From Burkholderia sp. Ac-20365 (GTDB taxonomy: Bacteria; Pseudomonadota; Gammaproteobacteria; Burkholderiales; Burkholderiaceae), in contig NZ_JAAGPI010000052.1 of assembly GCF_017104715.1 (NCBI RefSeq), positions 1 to 54,658 on the forward strand: a stretch of 54,658 bases of DNA. The letters run 5' to 3'. Shown piece by piece: positions 8,222 to 16,667 of this stretch (the stretch's first letter is position 1; every line of letters starts with the position of its first letter). A model generated the notes under the pieces. It was not told the origin of the DNA and searched no databases. It was given only the letters and a program-made list of their open reading frames with translations. The position numbers and the translations under genes were made by a program.

Positions 8222-8755
8222 TCAACCTTTGTCATGCGCACGATCCAGAAATAGCACCATGTTTTCTTCGTCGAAATATCGGCCGTCCACACACATGGCT
8301 CGCGGCTCGATGCCGTAGCCTGTGAAGCCGCTCGTCGTGTAGAGCCGTCGCGCGCGATGGTTGTCGGTGTTGACGCGAAGGTGAATCTGCTGAAGGCGCA
8401 TGATGCGCGCGTGTGTCAGCGCTGCGTTGAGCAACTCGCGCGCGACGCCTACATTTCTATAGAGCGGATTGACGAACACGCCCCAGAGCACGCCTTTGTG
8501 CCGTAGTTGCGCATACGGCTCGCGTTTAAGACCGGTTATCCCGACCAGCATGTGCAGATCGAATACACCGAACACGATCTGTTCGGGCGTGTGCCGTATT
8601 TGCGCAGCAACCGAGTCTGGCGATCGCGCGGCTTCTTCTTCGAGAGTTGGCCAGATTGCCGACGGAGAATCGTCGATGGCCTTGCGACGCAACGCGGCAA
8701 AAGCAGCCGCGTCGTCAGCGTTCAGAGGGCGAAGTGTCAAAGCTTCACAAAGCAT
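8222..8755 (-). CDS. GNAT family N-acetyltransferase
   Basis: A 177-residue protein with the GNAT fold: the N-terminal LTLRPLNADDAAAFAALR strand and helix, central ITGLKREPYAQLRHKGVLWGVFVNP, the acetyl-CoA binding region YRNVGVARELLNAAL (a variant of the Q/R-x-x-G-x-G/A loop), and the C-terminal NHRARRLYTTSGFTGYG motif that packs against the cofactor. The substrate cannot be told from sequence. The gene stands alone, between the GlsB-like gene and the end of the polyamine-type transporter operon, on the same strand. Confidence 0.85.
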   Translation of the reverse strand: MLCEALTLRPLNADDAAAFAALRRKAIDDSPSAIWPTLEEEAARSPDSVAAQIRHTPEQIVFGVFDLHMLVGITGLKREPYAQLRHKGVLWGVFVNPLYRNVGVARELLNAALTHARIMRLQQIHLRVNTDNHRARRLYTTSGFTGYGIEPRAMCVDGRYFDEENMVLFLDRAHDKG

Positions 8756-8865
8756 CGCTTCATGCTTCCAGAAAGTTTCCCAATAGCGAGCTATACATGA
8801 ACTTTCAGGCTAACAAACGAAGCTCTGACGATTTATGACATATGCGCGTAATCAGCGCGCTGATG

Positions 8866-8900
8866 CAAAACGGTCACGACGCCAAACGACGCGTGACCGC
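8866..8900 (-). terminator. Probable terminator of the pot-type operon
   Basis: CGGTCACG (8871-8878) and CGTGACCG (8892-8899) form an 8-bp stem with a 13-base loop. Read on the minus strand, the hairpin is followed by TTTTGC. It lies 26 bases beyond the stop codon of the last transporter gene. The T-tract is short and the loop is large, so termination may be partial. Confidence 0.6.
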
Positions 8901-8925
8901 TTTGACACACCGCAAACAAACCAAC

Positions 8926-9765
8926 CTACGCCGCCACCGCCCGCGCCGCATTCCTGCCTCGCAGCCATTCAAGCGCCAACAACAGACAAGTCGAGAACAC
9001 GATAAGAATAGTCGCGAGCGCGGCAATCGTCGGACTGATGTTCTCGCGGATGCCGGTGAACATCTGACGCGGCAGCGTCGTCTGATCCGCGCCTGCAAGG
9101 AACAGCGTAACGACCACTTCATCGAACGACGTCGCGAACGCAAACAGTGCACCCGAAATCACGCCCGGCGCGATCACCGGCAACGTGATGTTGAAAAACG
9201 TCTTCACCGGATTCGCCCCAAGCGACAGACTCGCCCGCACGAGGTTGTAATTGAAGCCCTGCAAGGTCGCCGCCACCGTCGTCACAACGAACGGCACACC
9301 CAGCGATGCATGCGCCATGATCAGCCCGATATACGTATTGGCCAACCCAAGCGGCGCAAAGAACAGATACATGCCGACACCAACCACGACGACCGGCACG
9401 ATCATCGGCGAAATCAGGATCGCCATCAGCAGCGCCTTGCCCTTGAAGTTCGCCTTCGTCAGCCCGATCGCCGCGAGCGTGCCGAGCACCGTCGCCAGCA
9501 CGGTCGCCGACGGCGCGACGATAAAACTGTTCTTCGCCGCCATCCGCCATTCGTCGGATGCAATCAGGTTCTGATACCAGCGCAGCGACCAGCCCGGAAT
9601 CGGATAGACAAGAAACGTGCTCGACGAAAACGACAGCGGCACGATCGCGAGCACGGGCAGAATCAGATACAGCAGCGTCAGCACCGCCAGCCCGCGCAAC
9701 GTGAAGTACCACACGCGCTCGACCATCGACGTATGCGGCGCGAACATCGGTTTGGCAAATTTCAT
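8926..9765 (-). CDS. Polyamine-type ABC importer permease (PotC-like)
   Basis: A 279-residue inner-membrane permease of the BPD_transp_1 family with six predicted helices. The coupling motif lies in the segment around SLGANPVKTFFNITLPVIAPGV (EAA-like loop: A-SLGA---N-TLP). It matches the second permease of spermidine/putrescine or similar cation importers. ATG 9765 is chosen because a purine-rich GAGGAG sequence lies just upstream; an open frame extending to 9867 overlaps the preceding gene and is unlikely to be used. It is the last gene of the operon and is followed by a hairpin. Confidence 0.88.
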   Translation of the reverse strand: MKFAKPMFAPHTSMVERVWYFTLRGLAVLTLLYLILPVLAIVPLSFSSSTFLVYPIPGWSLRWYQNLIASDEWRMAAKNSFIVAPSATVLATVLGTLAAIGLTKANFKGKALLMAILISPMIVPVVVVGVGMYLFFAPLGLANTYIGLIMAHASLGVPFVVTTVAATLQGFNYNLVRASLSLGANPVKTFFNITLPVIAPGVISGALFAFATSFDEVVVTLFLAGADQTTLPRQMFTGIRENISPTIAALATILIVFSTCLLLALEWLRGRNAARAVAA

Positions 9766-9776
9766 CGCGTCGCTCC

Positions 9777-11048
9777 TCAACCCAGGCTCACGTTCGAACG
9801 CGTGAAGCGTCCGTAGATCACATACAGCACGAGCGTCGCGGCGAGCAGCAGGCCGCCGAGCGCACACGCCATGCCCCAGTTGATCGTTACGTTCGTGAAG
9901 TACGCCACGTAGTAGCTGACCATCTGGTCGTTCGGTCCGCCGAGCAGCGCCGGCGTGATGTAGTAACCGATCGCGAGAATGAACACGAGCAGCGCGCCCG
10001 CGCCGATGCCCGGATATGTCTGCGGCACATAGACACGCCAGAACGCCGCGAACGGATGCGAGCCGAGCGAAATCGCCGCGCGCTGATAGCTCGGCGGAAT
10101 CGATTTCATCACGCTGTAGAGCGGCAGGATCATGAACGGCAACAGAATGTGCGTCATCGAGATATACACGCCGACGCGATTGAACAGCAACGCCAGCGGA
10201 TCATGTATCAGGCCCGTACCGATCAGCGCCTTGTTGACGAGCCCTTCGCTCTGCAGAATCACGATCCATGCGGCAACACGCACGAGAATCGACGTCCAGA
10301 ACGGAATCAAAACGAGGATCATCACGAGATTCGCGCGCCGTTCGTTGAGCGTCGAAATCCAGTACGCGAGCGGATAACCAAGCAGCAGCGCAAACACCGT
10401 CACCGCGAAGCCGATCACGAACGTGCGGCTGAAGACGGCGAGATAAATCTGTTGATCGGGATCGGTCGGAATGATATGGCCGAACGCATCCTGCTTGTGA
10501 TCGAGTGAAGCGAGCAGATAGAACGGCGACACGGTACTGCCGTTCTTCGCGATTGCCTGCCAGAATTTCGCGTCGCCCCAGCGTTCGTCGACTTCGAGAA
10601 TCTTCGCCTTCACCTGCGCGGGCGGCAGCGCGTGGCCTGCGTCGTCGTTCAGCGGCATCGCGCGCGCCGTCTTCGCGACGAGCGAGCGATAACCGGGAAT
10701 CTCCGTGTTCAGACGGCGCGCGAGCGCGCCCATTGCTTCGCCATCGGCGATTGCCGTGAGATCGGTGGCGAGCGCGGCGTAGGCAGCGTCCGACGGCGGC
10801 GACTTGCGGTCCCAGTCGCGCAATATGGTGACCGTATGCGGCAACGCCGTCGCGATTTCCGGGTTCTGCACCGCGCGCGTCAACAGCGCGCCGATCGGCA
10901 CGACGAAAATCATCAGCAGAAAAATCGCGAGCGGTGCGATCAGCAGCAGCGCCATCGCGCGCTTCTTCGCTTCGGCGGCCTTTAGCTCGCGCTTGAGTTT
11001 GCTCGTCGACTCAGGGGTCGAGTCGGCGGCGATCGTGATCGTCGTCAC
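9777..11048 (-). CDS. Polyamine-type ABC importer permease (PotB-like) with long loop
   Basis: A 423-residue permease. The first membrane helix is at about residues 32-55. The next helix does not begin until about residue 190, so a soluble insertion of roughly 130 residues is present. The rest has the usual five helices and an EAA-like loop (AAISLGSHPFAAFWRVYVPQ). Long PotB/YdcU-like permeases of this kind are common in proteobacteria, while the E. coli PotB is under 300 residues. GTG 11048 is preferred, with GGAGA close upstream. The gap to the downstream permease is 11 bases. Confidence 0.88.
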   Translation of the reverse strand: MTTITIAADSTPESTSKLKRELKAAEAKKRAMALLLIAPLAIFLLMIFVVPIGALLTRAVQNPEIATALPHTVTILRDWDRKSPPSDAAYAALATDLTAIADGEAMGALARRLNTEIPGYRSLVAKTARAMPLNDDAGHALPPAQVKAKILEVDERWGDAKFWQAIAKNGSTVSPFYLLASLDHKQDAFGHIIPTDPDQQIYLAVFSRTFVIGFAVTVFALLLGYPLAYWISTLNERRANLVMILVLIPFWTSILVRVAAWIVILQSEGLVNKALIGTGLIHDPLALLFNRVGVYISMTHILLPFMILPLYSVMKSIPPSYQRAAISLGSHPFAAFWRVYVPQTYPGIGAGALLVFILAIGYYITPALLGGPNDQMVSYYVAYFTNVTINWGMACALGGLLLAATLVLYVIYGRFTRSNVSLG

Positions 11049-11075
11049 ACGTTTCTCCAGACACGTCGTACTGCT

Positions 11076-11109
11076 GCGATGCGGCTCGCGTGATGCAAAG
11101 CCGCATCGC
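11076..11109 (-). promoter_or_regulatory. Intercistronic stem-loop between binding-protein and permease genes
   Basis: GCGATGCGGCT (11076-11086) and AGCCGCATCGC (11099-11109) form a perfect 11-bp stem with a 12-base loop. It lies 15 bases after the stop codon of the periplasmic binding-protein gene and 27 bases before the permease start. There is no T-tract, so it is more likely to protect the upstream mRNA from 3' exonucleases or to attenuate readthrough. Such hairpins commonly keep the binding protein more abundant than the permeases. Confidence 0.7.
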
Positions 11110-11124
11110 GTCCTCACTGCATGC

Positions 11125-12177
11125 TTACTTCGACGCCCACGACGCGAAGCGTTGCTCCAGTTCGTCGCCGTGATCGGTCCAGAACGTCAGGTTCTGCAGC
11201 ACCGCGTTCTTGCCGTTGGCAGGCGAGTTCGGCAGGTTGGAGAGCGTCTTCGCATCCAGCGACTTGATCGCCGATTCATTCACCGGGCCGTACGCGATGT
11301 GCTTCGCGTATTCCTGCTGCGGCTTCGACGAGATCGTGTACGCAATGTACTTCTCAGCCAGCGCCTTGTTCGGCGTGCCCTTCGGCATGGCCCAGTAGTC
11401 GAGGTCGTAAATGCTGCCGTTCCACACGACCTTCAGGTTCTTGCCTTCCTTCTGCGCGGCATCGATACGGCCGTTATACGCCGTCGACATCACCACGTCG
11501 CCTGCCACGAGGAATTGCGGCGGCTGTGCGCCCGCTTCCCACCATTGAATATTCGGCTTCAGTTCGTCGAGCTTCTTGAACGCACGGTCCTGGCCTTCCT
11601 TCGTTGCCAGCACCTTGTAGACGTCCTTCGGCGCAACGCCGTCGGCCATCAGCGCGAACTCGAGGTTGTAGCGCGCGCCCTTGCGCATGCCGCGCTTGCC
11701 CGGGAATTTCTTCGTGTCCCAGAAGTCGGCCCAGCTCGCGGGACCCGTCTTCAGTTTGTCGGCGTTGTACGCCATAGCCGTCGACCACACGAAAATGCCG
11801 ACACCGCACGTTTGCGGCGCTTCCGGAATCAGATCCGACTTCTTGCCGAGCTTCGACCAGTCGAGCTTTTCGTACAGGCCTTCATCGCAGCCGCGGCCGA
11901 GATCGCCCGATTCGACTTCGACGACATCCCAGTTCACGTGCTTGGCTTCGACCATCGCCTTCACTTTGGCCTGCTCGCCGTTGTATTCGACTGCCGTCAC
12001 TTTCGTACCGTTCTGCGCTTCGAACGGCTGGTTGAATGCGGCCTTCTGCGCGTCGCCATTCGCGCCGCCGAAGTTCACGACCGTCAGCTCCGCCGCGTTC
12101 GCGTGGGCAACGGCGCCGAGCGCGAGGACGAAAGCGCCGACAGCCACGGCACAGCGCGATTGCACGATCTTCTTCAT
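11125..12177 (-). CDS. Periplasmic polyamine-type substrate-binding protein (PotD-like)
   Basis: A 350-residue secreted binding protein. Residues 1-26 form a signal peptide (MKKIVQSR basic start, hydrophobic core, cleavage near ANA). The mature part starts AAELTVVNFGGANGDAQ and belongs to the PotD/SBP_bac_8-like fold; Trp- and Asp-rich segments (WDVVEVESGDLGRG, WWEAGAQPPQFL, YDLDYWAMPKG) fit an amine ligand. ATG 12177 is preceded by AGAGGAACC; upstream in-frame extension is spurious. It is the second gene of the operon, followed by a stable stem-loop. Substrate (putrescine, spermidine or another cation) is not resolved. Confidence 0.88.
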   Translation of the reverse strand: MKKIVQSRCAVAVGAFVLALGAVAHANAAELTVVNFGGANGDAQKAAFNQPFEAQNGTKVTAVEYNGEQAKVKAMVEAKHVNWDVVEVESGDLGRGCDEGLYEKLDWSKLGKKSDLIPEAPQTCGVGIFVWSTAMAYNADKLKTGPASWADFWDTKKFPGKRGMRKGARYNLEFALMADGVAPKDVYKVLATKEGQDRAFKKLDELKPNIQWWEAGAQPPQFLVAGDVVMSTAYNGRIDAAQKEGKNLKVVWNGSIYDLDYWAMPKGTPNKALAEKYIAYTISSKPQQEYAKHIAYGPVNESAIKSLDAKTLSNLPNSPANGKNAVLQNLTFWTDHGDELEQRFASWASK

Positions 12178-12235
12178 GGTGGTTCCTCTATGGTGTGATT
12201 GACTGCTTACGACGTGGACGTTCTTGTGTTTCTGC

Positions 12236-13327
12236 TCACGCGAAAACGCGCAGATGCTCGGGCGCGAATTCGAGCGCGACGGGCACACCCGGCGCGAAGC
12301 CTTCGAGCGCTTCCGTGCCAAGCGGCACTTTCACGAAGCACTCGTCCTGCTGCGGCAGACCGCAGCGCATGCGCACGTGATCGCCGAAATAGATCAGACC
12401 GCGCGCTTCGCCCGCGACTGCATTTGCACCGGGACGCGACGCGCCCGCTGCGAGCTTCATGCGCTCCGGACGGATACACGCGACACCTTGTGCACCCGCC
12501 TTCGCGCCACCGATATTGCGCCCGACCAGACGCGTGCCGTCGACCAGGTGAAACTCGCAGTAGTCGCCGTCGACATTCGCGACGGTGCCGCGCAGCCGGT
12601 TGCTATCGCCGATAAAGTTCGCGACGAACTCGTTGCAAGGTGCCTCATACAGGCTGTTGACGGTATCGAGCTGCTGCACGATGCCTTTGTCGAACACGGC
12701 GACGCGGTCGGACATGGTCAGTGCTTCGCCCTGGTCGTGCGTCACGTAGACGAAGGTCACACCGAGCTTTTCGTGCAGCGATTTGAGTTCGTATTGCATG
12801 TGCTCGCGCAGCTGCTTGTCGAGCGCGCCGAGCGGCTCGTCCATCAGCACCAGCTTCGGTTCGAACACGAGCGCCCGTGCGAGTGCAATGCGCTGCTGCT
12901 GGCCGCCCGACAGTTGCGCCGGATAACGCTTCGCAAAGCCTTCCATGCGCACCATCTTCAGCGCGTTGTTGACCTTGTGCGCGCGTTCGTCGGCGGGAAG
13001 TTTGCGCACGGTCAACGGATACGCAACATTCTGTTCGACGGTCAGATGCGGAAACAGCGCGTAATTCTGAAACACCATGCCGATGTTGCGCTTGTGCGGC
13101 GGCACGTTGTTGAGCAGTTGCCCGTCGAGCCAGATCTCACCGCCCGTCGGAAACTCGAAGCCCGCGAGCATCATCAGGCAAGTCGTCTTGCCCGAGCCGG
13201 ACGGCCCGAGCAGCGTCAGGAATTCGCCTTGATAGATGTCCAGATCAAGTTGTTTGACGACGAGCGTTTCGCCGTCATAGGTCTTGCGCACACCCCGAAA
13301 GCTGACGATTACGTCTTCGGATTTCAT
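12236..13327 (-). CDS. Polyamine-type ABC importer ATPase (PotA-like)
   Basis: A 363-residue ATPase with Walker A GPSGSGKTT, signature LSGGQQQR, Walker B LVLMDEPLGALD, the H-loop in VTHDQGEA, and a C-terminal TOBE domain (about residues 275-360). This is the CUT1/PotA layout for solute uptake. It is the first gene of the operon potA-potD-potB-potC and stands divergently from the MocR regulator, with a 162-bp control region between them. Confidence 0.9.
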   Translation of the reverse strand: MKSEDVIVSFRGVRKTYDGETLVVKQLDLDIYQGEFLTLLGPSGSGKTTCLMMLAGFEFPTGGEIWLDGQLLNNVPPHKRNIGMVFQNYALFPHLTVEQNVAYPLTVRKLPADERAHKVNNALKMVRMEGFAKRYPAQLSGGQQQRIALARALVFEPKLVLMDEPLGALDKQLREHMQYELKSLHEKLGVTFVYVTHDQGEALTMSDRVAVFDKGIVQQLDTVNSLYEAPCNEFVANFIGDSNRLRGTVANVDGDYCEFHLVDGTRLVGRNIGGAKAGAQGVACIRPERMKLAAGASRPGANAVAGEARGLIYFGDHVRMRCGLPQQDECFVKVPLGTEALEGFAPGVPVALEFAPEHLRVFA

Positions 13328-13410
13328 GTGTCCGTCTCCATGCTTTAAGCGCTACAAGGTGCTTCATCTACGGGTTTCTACGCACATTTGGCTCCACCCG
13401 TTTTAACGAT

Positions 13411-13487
13411 TTGCATCGATTGCGTGATCCACTATAGCTGCTTACGGTTCTACAATAGGGAACCATTTCATAATTCCGGATAGAACC
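13411..13487. promoter_or_regulatory. Overlapping back-to-back promoters and MocR operator
   Basis: Plus strand: TTGCAT (13411-13416), 16 bases, TATAGC (13433-13438) can drive the MocR gene. Minus strand: TATAGT (13436-13431) is a -10 candidate for the transporter operon. Next to them lie GGTTC (13446-13450) and GAACC (13460-13464), and a further TAGAACC (13481-13487) that is the exact inverse of GGTTCTA (13446-13452). MocR/GabR/PdxR regulators bind such repeated half-sites. The placement over the minus-strand -35 region and just after the plus-strand start point fits activation of the transporter and autorepression. This is inference from layout. Confidence 0.6.
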
Positions 13488-13489
13488 AC

Positions 13490-15058
13490 TTGGACACCGT
13501 CATCCTGTCGGACTGGCTCGCCGCACGGCTCGACCGGACTGCTGTCGAACCCGTCTACCGGCAAGTGCTCGGGCTGATGCAACAGGCCATTCTCACGGGC
13601 CAGTTGCTGCCCGGCGCCAAGCTGCCCAGCTCGCGCACGCTCGCCACCGACCTCGGCATCGCGCGCAACACGGTGCTGCACGTGTACGACCAGCTCACGG
13701 CCGAAGGCTATGTGATCTCGACAACGGGCAGCGGTACGTATGTCGCCGACACGCGTCCCGATACGGCCGCCGTGAACGCGCGCAAAGCGCCATCGCCGGC
13801 GAGTGGCTCTATCGGTGTCGTCGGCAGTGTGGTGCCAAATGCGCACGCTGCGCAGCCCGCCACACCCGCGCGCGGCAGCCTGTCCACGCGCGGCGCGCGA
13901 CTGATTCGCCAGGCGGGTGTGTCGGCCAGACAGTGGGGCGCGTTCATGCCCGGCGTGCCGGACGTCGCCGAGTTTCCGGCGCGCACGTGGAGCCGCCTGC
14001 AGGCCAAGCTGTGGAAAGAAGCCAATCCCGATCTGCTGACCTACGCGCCGGGCGGCGGCTACCGGCCGCTGCGGCGCGCCCTGTCGGACTATCTGCGTGT
14101 CGCGCGCTCGGTGAAGTGCACGCCCGACCAGATCATCATCACGACGGGCATTCACCAGTCGATCGATCTCGCCGTGCGTCTGCTCACGGATGTCGGCGAT
14201 CGCGCGTGGGTCGAAGAGCCTTGCTATTGGGGCGCGCGCAGCGTGCTGCAATCGTCGGGGTTGACGCTCGCGCCCGTGCCTGTGGATGACGAAGGGCTGA
14301 ATCCGCAGGAATCCGATCTACAGACGCCGCCGCGCATCGCGCTCGTCACGCCTTCGCATCAGTATCCGCTCGGCATGGTGATGAGCCTTGCGCGCCGCCG
14401 CATGCTGCTCGAATATGCGCGCCAGCACGGCGTGTGGATCATCGAAGACGACTACGACAGCGAGTTCCGCTACGGCAGCCGGCCGCTCGCGTCGCTGCAA
14501 GGGCTCGACGACGCGGGCCAGGTGATCTATGTCGGCAGTCTGGGGAAGATGCTGTTTCCGGGCTTGCGGATCGGCTACATGATCGCGCCGGAACATCTCG
14601 TCGATACGTTCCGCACGGGCGTGGCCGAGCTGTATCGCGAAGGACAACTGATGCAGCAGGCCGTGCTGACCGAGTTCATCATGGACGGCTATCTGACCTC
14701 CCACGTGCGGCGGATGCGGGCGCTGTACGGCGAACGCCGTCAGATTCTGATCGATGCGATCACGTCGCGTTTCGGCGACGCGCTGCCCGTGATGGGCGAC
14801 GAAGCGGGCCTGCATCTGGTGCTCGGCCTGCCCGACCATGCAAACGACCGCGAAGTGACAGCCGCTTCGTACGACGCGGGCGTGATCGTGCGGCCGCTCG
14901 CCGCGTACTACAACAGCGAGACGCCCGCGCGGCGCGGTCTGCTTCTTGGCTATGCGTGCGTGCCGAACGATCGCATCGGGCCGGCATTCGATACGCTCGC
15001 GGACGTGATCGAACGGACTGCGCTGAACGTAAAGGCCGCGCCTACGCGGGCAGCCTGA
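13490..15058 (+). CDS. MocR/PdxR-type regulator (GntR helix-turn-helix plus aminotransferase domain)
   Basis: A 522-residue regulator. Residues about 20-85 form the GntR winged helix (VYRQVLGLMQQAIL, LPSSRTLATDLGIARNTV, GSGTYV). A linker of about 60 residues leads to a fold-type I aminotransferase-like domain with PLP-site motifs: DDYDSEFRY, the Schiff-base Lys K353 in GSLGKMLFPGLRIGY, and TPSHQYPLGM. PLP and an amine ligand are probably sensed. The TTG start at 13490 is forced, since the winged helix begins almost at once and no ATG is near. It is divergent from the polyamine-type importer, which it probably controls. Confidence 0.88.
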   Translation: MDTVILSDWLAARLDRTAVEPVYRQVLGLMQQAILTGQLLPGAKLPSSRTLATDLGIARNTVLHVYDQLTAEGYVISTTGSGTYVADTRPDTAAVNARKAPSPASGSIGVVGSVVPNAHAAQPATPARGSLSTRGARLIRQAGVSARQWGAFMPGVPDVAEFPARTWSRLQAKLWKEANPDLLTYAPGGGYRPLRRALSDYLRVARSVKCTPDQIIITTGIHQSIDLAVRLLTDVGDRAWVEEPCYWGARSVLQSSGLTLAPVPVDDEGLNPQESDLQTPPRIALVTPSHQYPLGMVMSLARRRMLLEYARQHGVWIIEDDYDSEFRYGSRPLASLQGLDDAGQVIYVGSLGKMLFPGLRIGYMIAPEHLVDTFRTGVAELYREGQLMQQAVLTEFIMDGYLTSHVRRMRALYGERRQILIDAITSRFGDALPVMGDEAGLHLVLGLPDHANDREVTAASYDAGVIVRPLAAYYNSETPARRGLLLGYACVPNDRIGPAFDTLADVIERTALNVKAAPTRAA

Positions 15059-15065
15059 CGCGCGG

Positions 15066-15704
15066 CTAGCCGTTCGTCGTCAGATGAATCGGCCGACGCG
15101 CGATACGCTCGGCTTCGGGCTTCTCCACGCACTCGATCGCGACTTTCGCCACGCCCGCGCGATGCATGCCGAGTTCCGTCGCGGCGAGATACGACAGATC
15201 GATCACACGCCCGCGCGCATACGGACCGCGATCGTTGATGCGCACCACGATCGATTTCGAGTTCGCCAGCGACGTCACGCGCACATACGAACCAAGCGGC
15301 AGCGTGCGATGCGCGGCCGTCATCGCGTACATGTCGAAATGCTCGCCATTCGCTGTGCGGCGGCCGTGAAAGCCGAGGCCGTACCATGACGCCAGCCCCA
15401 GTTGCCGGAAGCGCGATGTGTGCCCTTTCGCGCTCGTCGCATGCGCGAGATGCGCGGCGCGACTGGCGCGACTTTTTGCGTCGGCGTGCGCGCTCGTGTG
15501 TCCGTCACGTTGGAGACCGCGACGTGGATCATGATGCGGATCGAGCCGTGCGCCATGCTGCGTGTTCTTCGCCTTGGGGCGTGGCTTCGGCACAGCGTTC
15601 TTTGCCTTCGCGCCGGCTGCCGCTGCCATTGCTGGCAGCGTGCTCGCAAGCAGGACGAACGAGACGGACGCGCCGAAACGCCGTAACAGAGGTTTCTTTT
15701 TCAA
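15066..15704 (-). CDS. rlpA: RlpA-like septal ring lytic transglycosylase family protein
   Basis: About 212 residues. A signal peptide covers roughly the first 30 (LLRRFG, hydrophobic stretch, AMA). A basic, Ala/His-rich low-complexity segment (about 35-95) leads to the double-psi beta-barrel domain: LASWYG, the His in TAAHRTLPLGS, INDRGPY and VIDLS, which include the catalytic-type His and Asp. No SPOR domain follows, unlike longer RlpA proteins. The start is uncertain: TTG 15704 fits the signal peptide best; ATG 15776 would overlap the neighbouring lipoprotein gene by 53 bases. The partner gene is a LytM-type factor, fitting a role at the division septum. Confidence 0.8.
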   Translation of the reverse strand: MKKKPLLRRFGASVSFVLLASTLPAMAAAAGAKAKNAVPKPRPKAKNTQHGARLDPHHDPRRGLQRDGHTSAHADAKSRASRAAHLAHATSAKGHTSRFRQLGLASWYGLGFHGRRTANGEHFDMYAMTAAHRTLPLGSYVRVTSLANSKSIVVRINDRGPYARGRVIDLSYLAATELGMHRAGVAKVAIECVEKPEAERIARRPIHLTTNG

Positions 15705-15723
15705 GCGATGACTCGTCGTCGGC

Positions 15724-16476
15724 CTAGCTGGCCCGTTTCGGCAGATAGCCTTGAGGATCGACGGCCTTCGTGCCATCGCGCAGTTCGAAGATCAGATACG
15801 GAGCGGGATCGCCGGCCGCGCCGATTTCGGCGATCGGCTGCCCTTGCTTCACCGCATCGCCTTCCTTCACGAGCACTTTCGCGTTGTTGCCGTACGCACT
15901 GACGAGGTTTTGGTCGTGCTTGATGATGACGAGCAGGCCGTACGCCTTGATCTGCGTGCCTGCGTAGATCACGCGACCGCTGCCGGCGGCCTTGATCGTT
16001 TCGCCCGTCGCGCCGCCGATGCGAATGGCGCGCGACTGCCCCGGTTCGAAACCCGAGATCACCGGCCCCGAAGCGGGCCAGACAAAGCGTGCGTTTCGCG
16101 ATACAGCGGCGTCGGCAGTAGTGATATTGGCGGGTTCAGGCGCGCTCGCCGGCACTGGAACGGAGGCTGCAACGGGATCAGGCGCCACACGCAGCAACTC
16201 GCCGACGCTCACCGGGTAATTGCCCGGCAGCCCGTTCCAGCGTGCGATCTGCTCGGCATCCCGCCCAAACCCGATCGCGACGCTAGCCAGCGTGTCGCCC
16301 GGATTCACGCGATAGAAGCCTGCCATCACAGACAGCGGCGCCGTGAGCGCAGTCGTTGAGGGCGGATCGGAGAACTGCCCACGCCACGGCGCGCTCGCAC
16401 AAGCGGCCAGCATGAAGGCGACGCTCGCGATCAGCAGACGTTGCGCCAGCCAATGGCAGAAGTTCTGGAGACTCAT
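15724..16476 (-). CDS. LysM plus degenerate M23 (LytM) lipoprotein, probable amidase activator
   Basis: A 250-residue lipoprotein with lipobox LAAC (Cys26). A LysM domain follows (about 55-98: YRVNPGDTLASVAIGFG, IARWNGL) and then an M23-like domain (about 130-245). The metal ligands of active M23 peptidases are missing: the usual HxG/D site reads SRAIRIGG, the HxH pair reads YGNN, and LHFE is LIFE. It therefore cannot bind zinc in the normal way, like EnvC and NlpD, which instead switch on periplasmic amidases. Its neighbour is the RlpA-like gene, 20 bases or fewer downstream. An NlpD-like role is inferred. Confidence 0.82.
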   Translation of the reverse strand: MSLQNFCHWLAQRLLIASVAFMLAACASAPWRGQFSDPPSTTALTAPLSVMAGFYRVNPGDTLASVAIGFGRDAEQIARWNGLPGNYPVSVGELLRVAPDPVAASVPVPASAPEPANITTADAAVSRNARFVWPASGPVISGFEPGQSRAIRIGGATGETIKAAGSGRVIYAGTQIKAYGLLVIIKHDQNLVSAYGNNAKVLVKEGDAVKQGQPIAEIGAAGDPAPYLIFELRDGTKAVDPQGYLPKRAS

Positions 16477-16667
16477 CGGGATACAGTCGGAAGGGTTGCG
16501 TTGGATGCGCCGCGCGGCTGCAGATGGCAGCCCGGCGACGCAAGCGTTGGCATCCTAAACGAACGCTCCCGCGATACGTTGACCCCACACGCAGTCGCTC
16601 AGCCATCCTTGACGAATGATGACGCCTGCGCGTGGAAAACCAGCAAAGAGTTGAAGAATCGTCAGCG

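Noticed and set aside
15705..15776. ATG 15776 as start of the RlpA-like protein
   Set aside because: It would overlap the neighbouring lipoprotein gene by 53 bases and put 24 polar residues before the signal peptide; kept only as an alternative.
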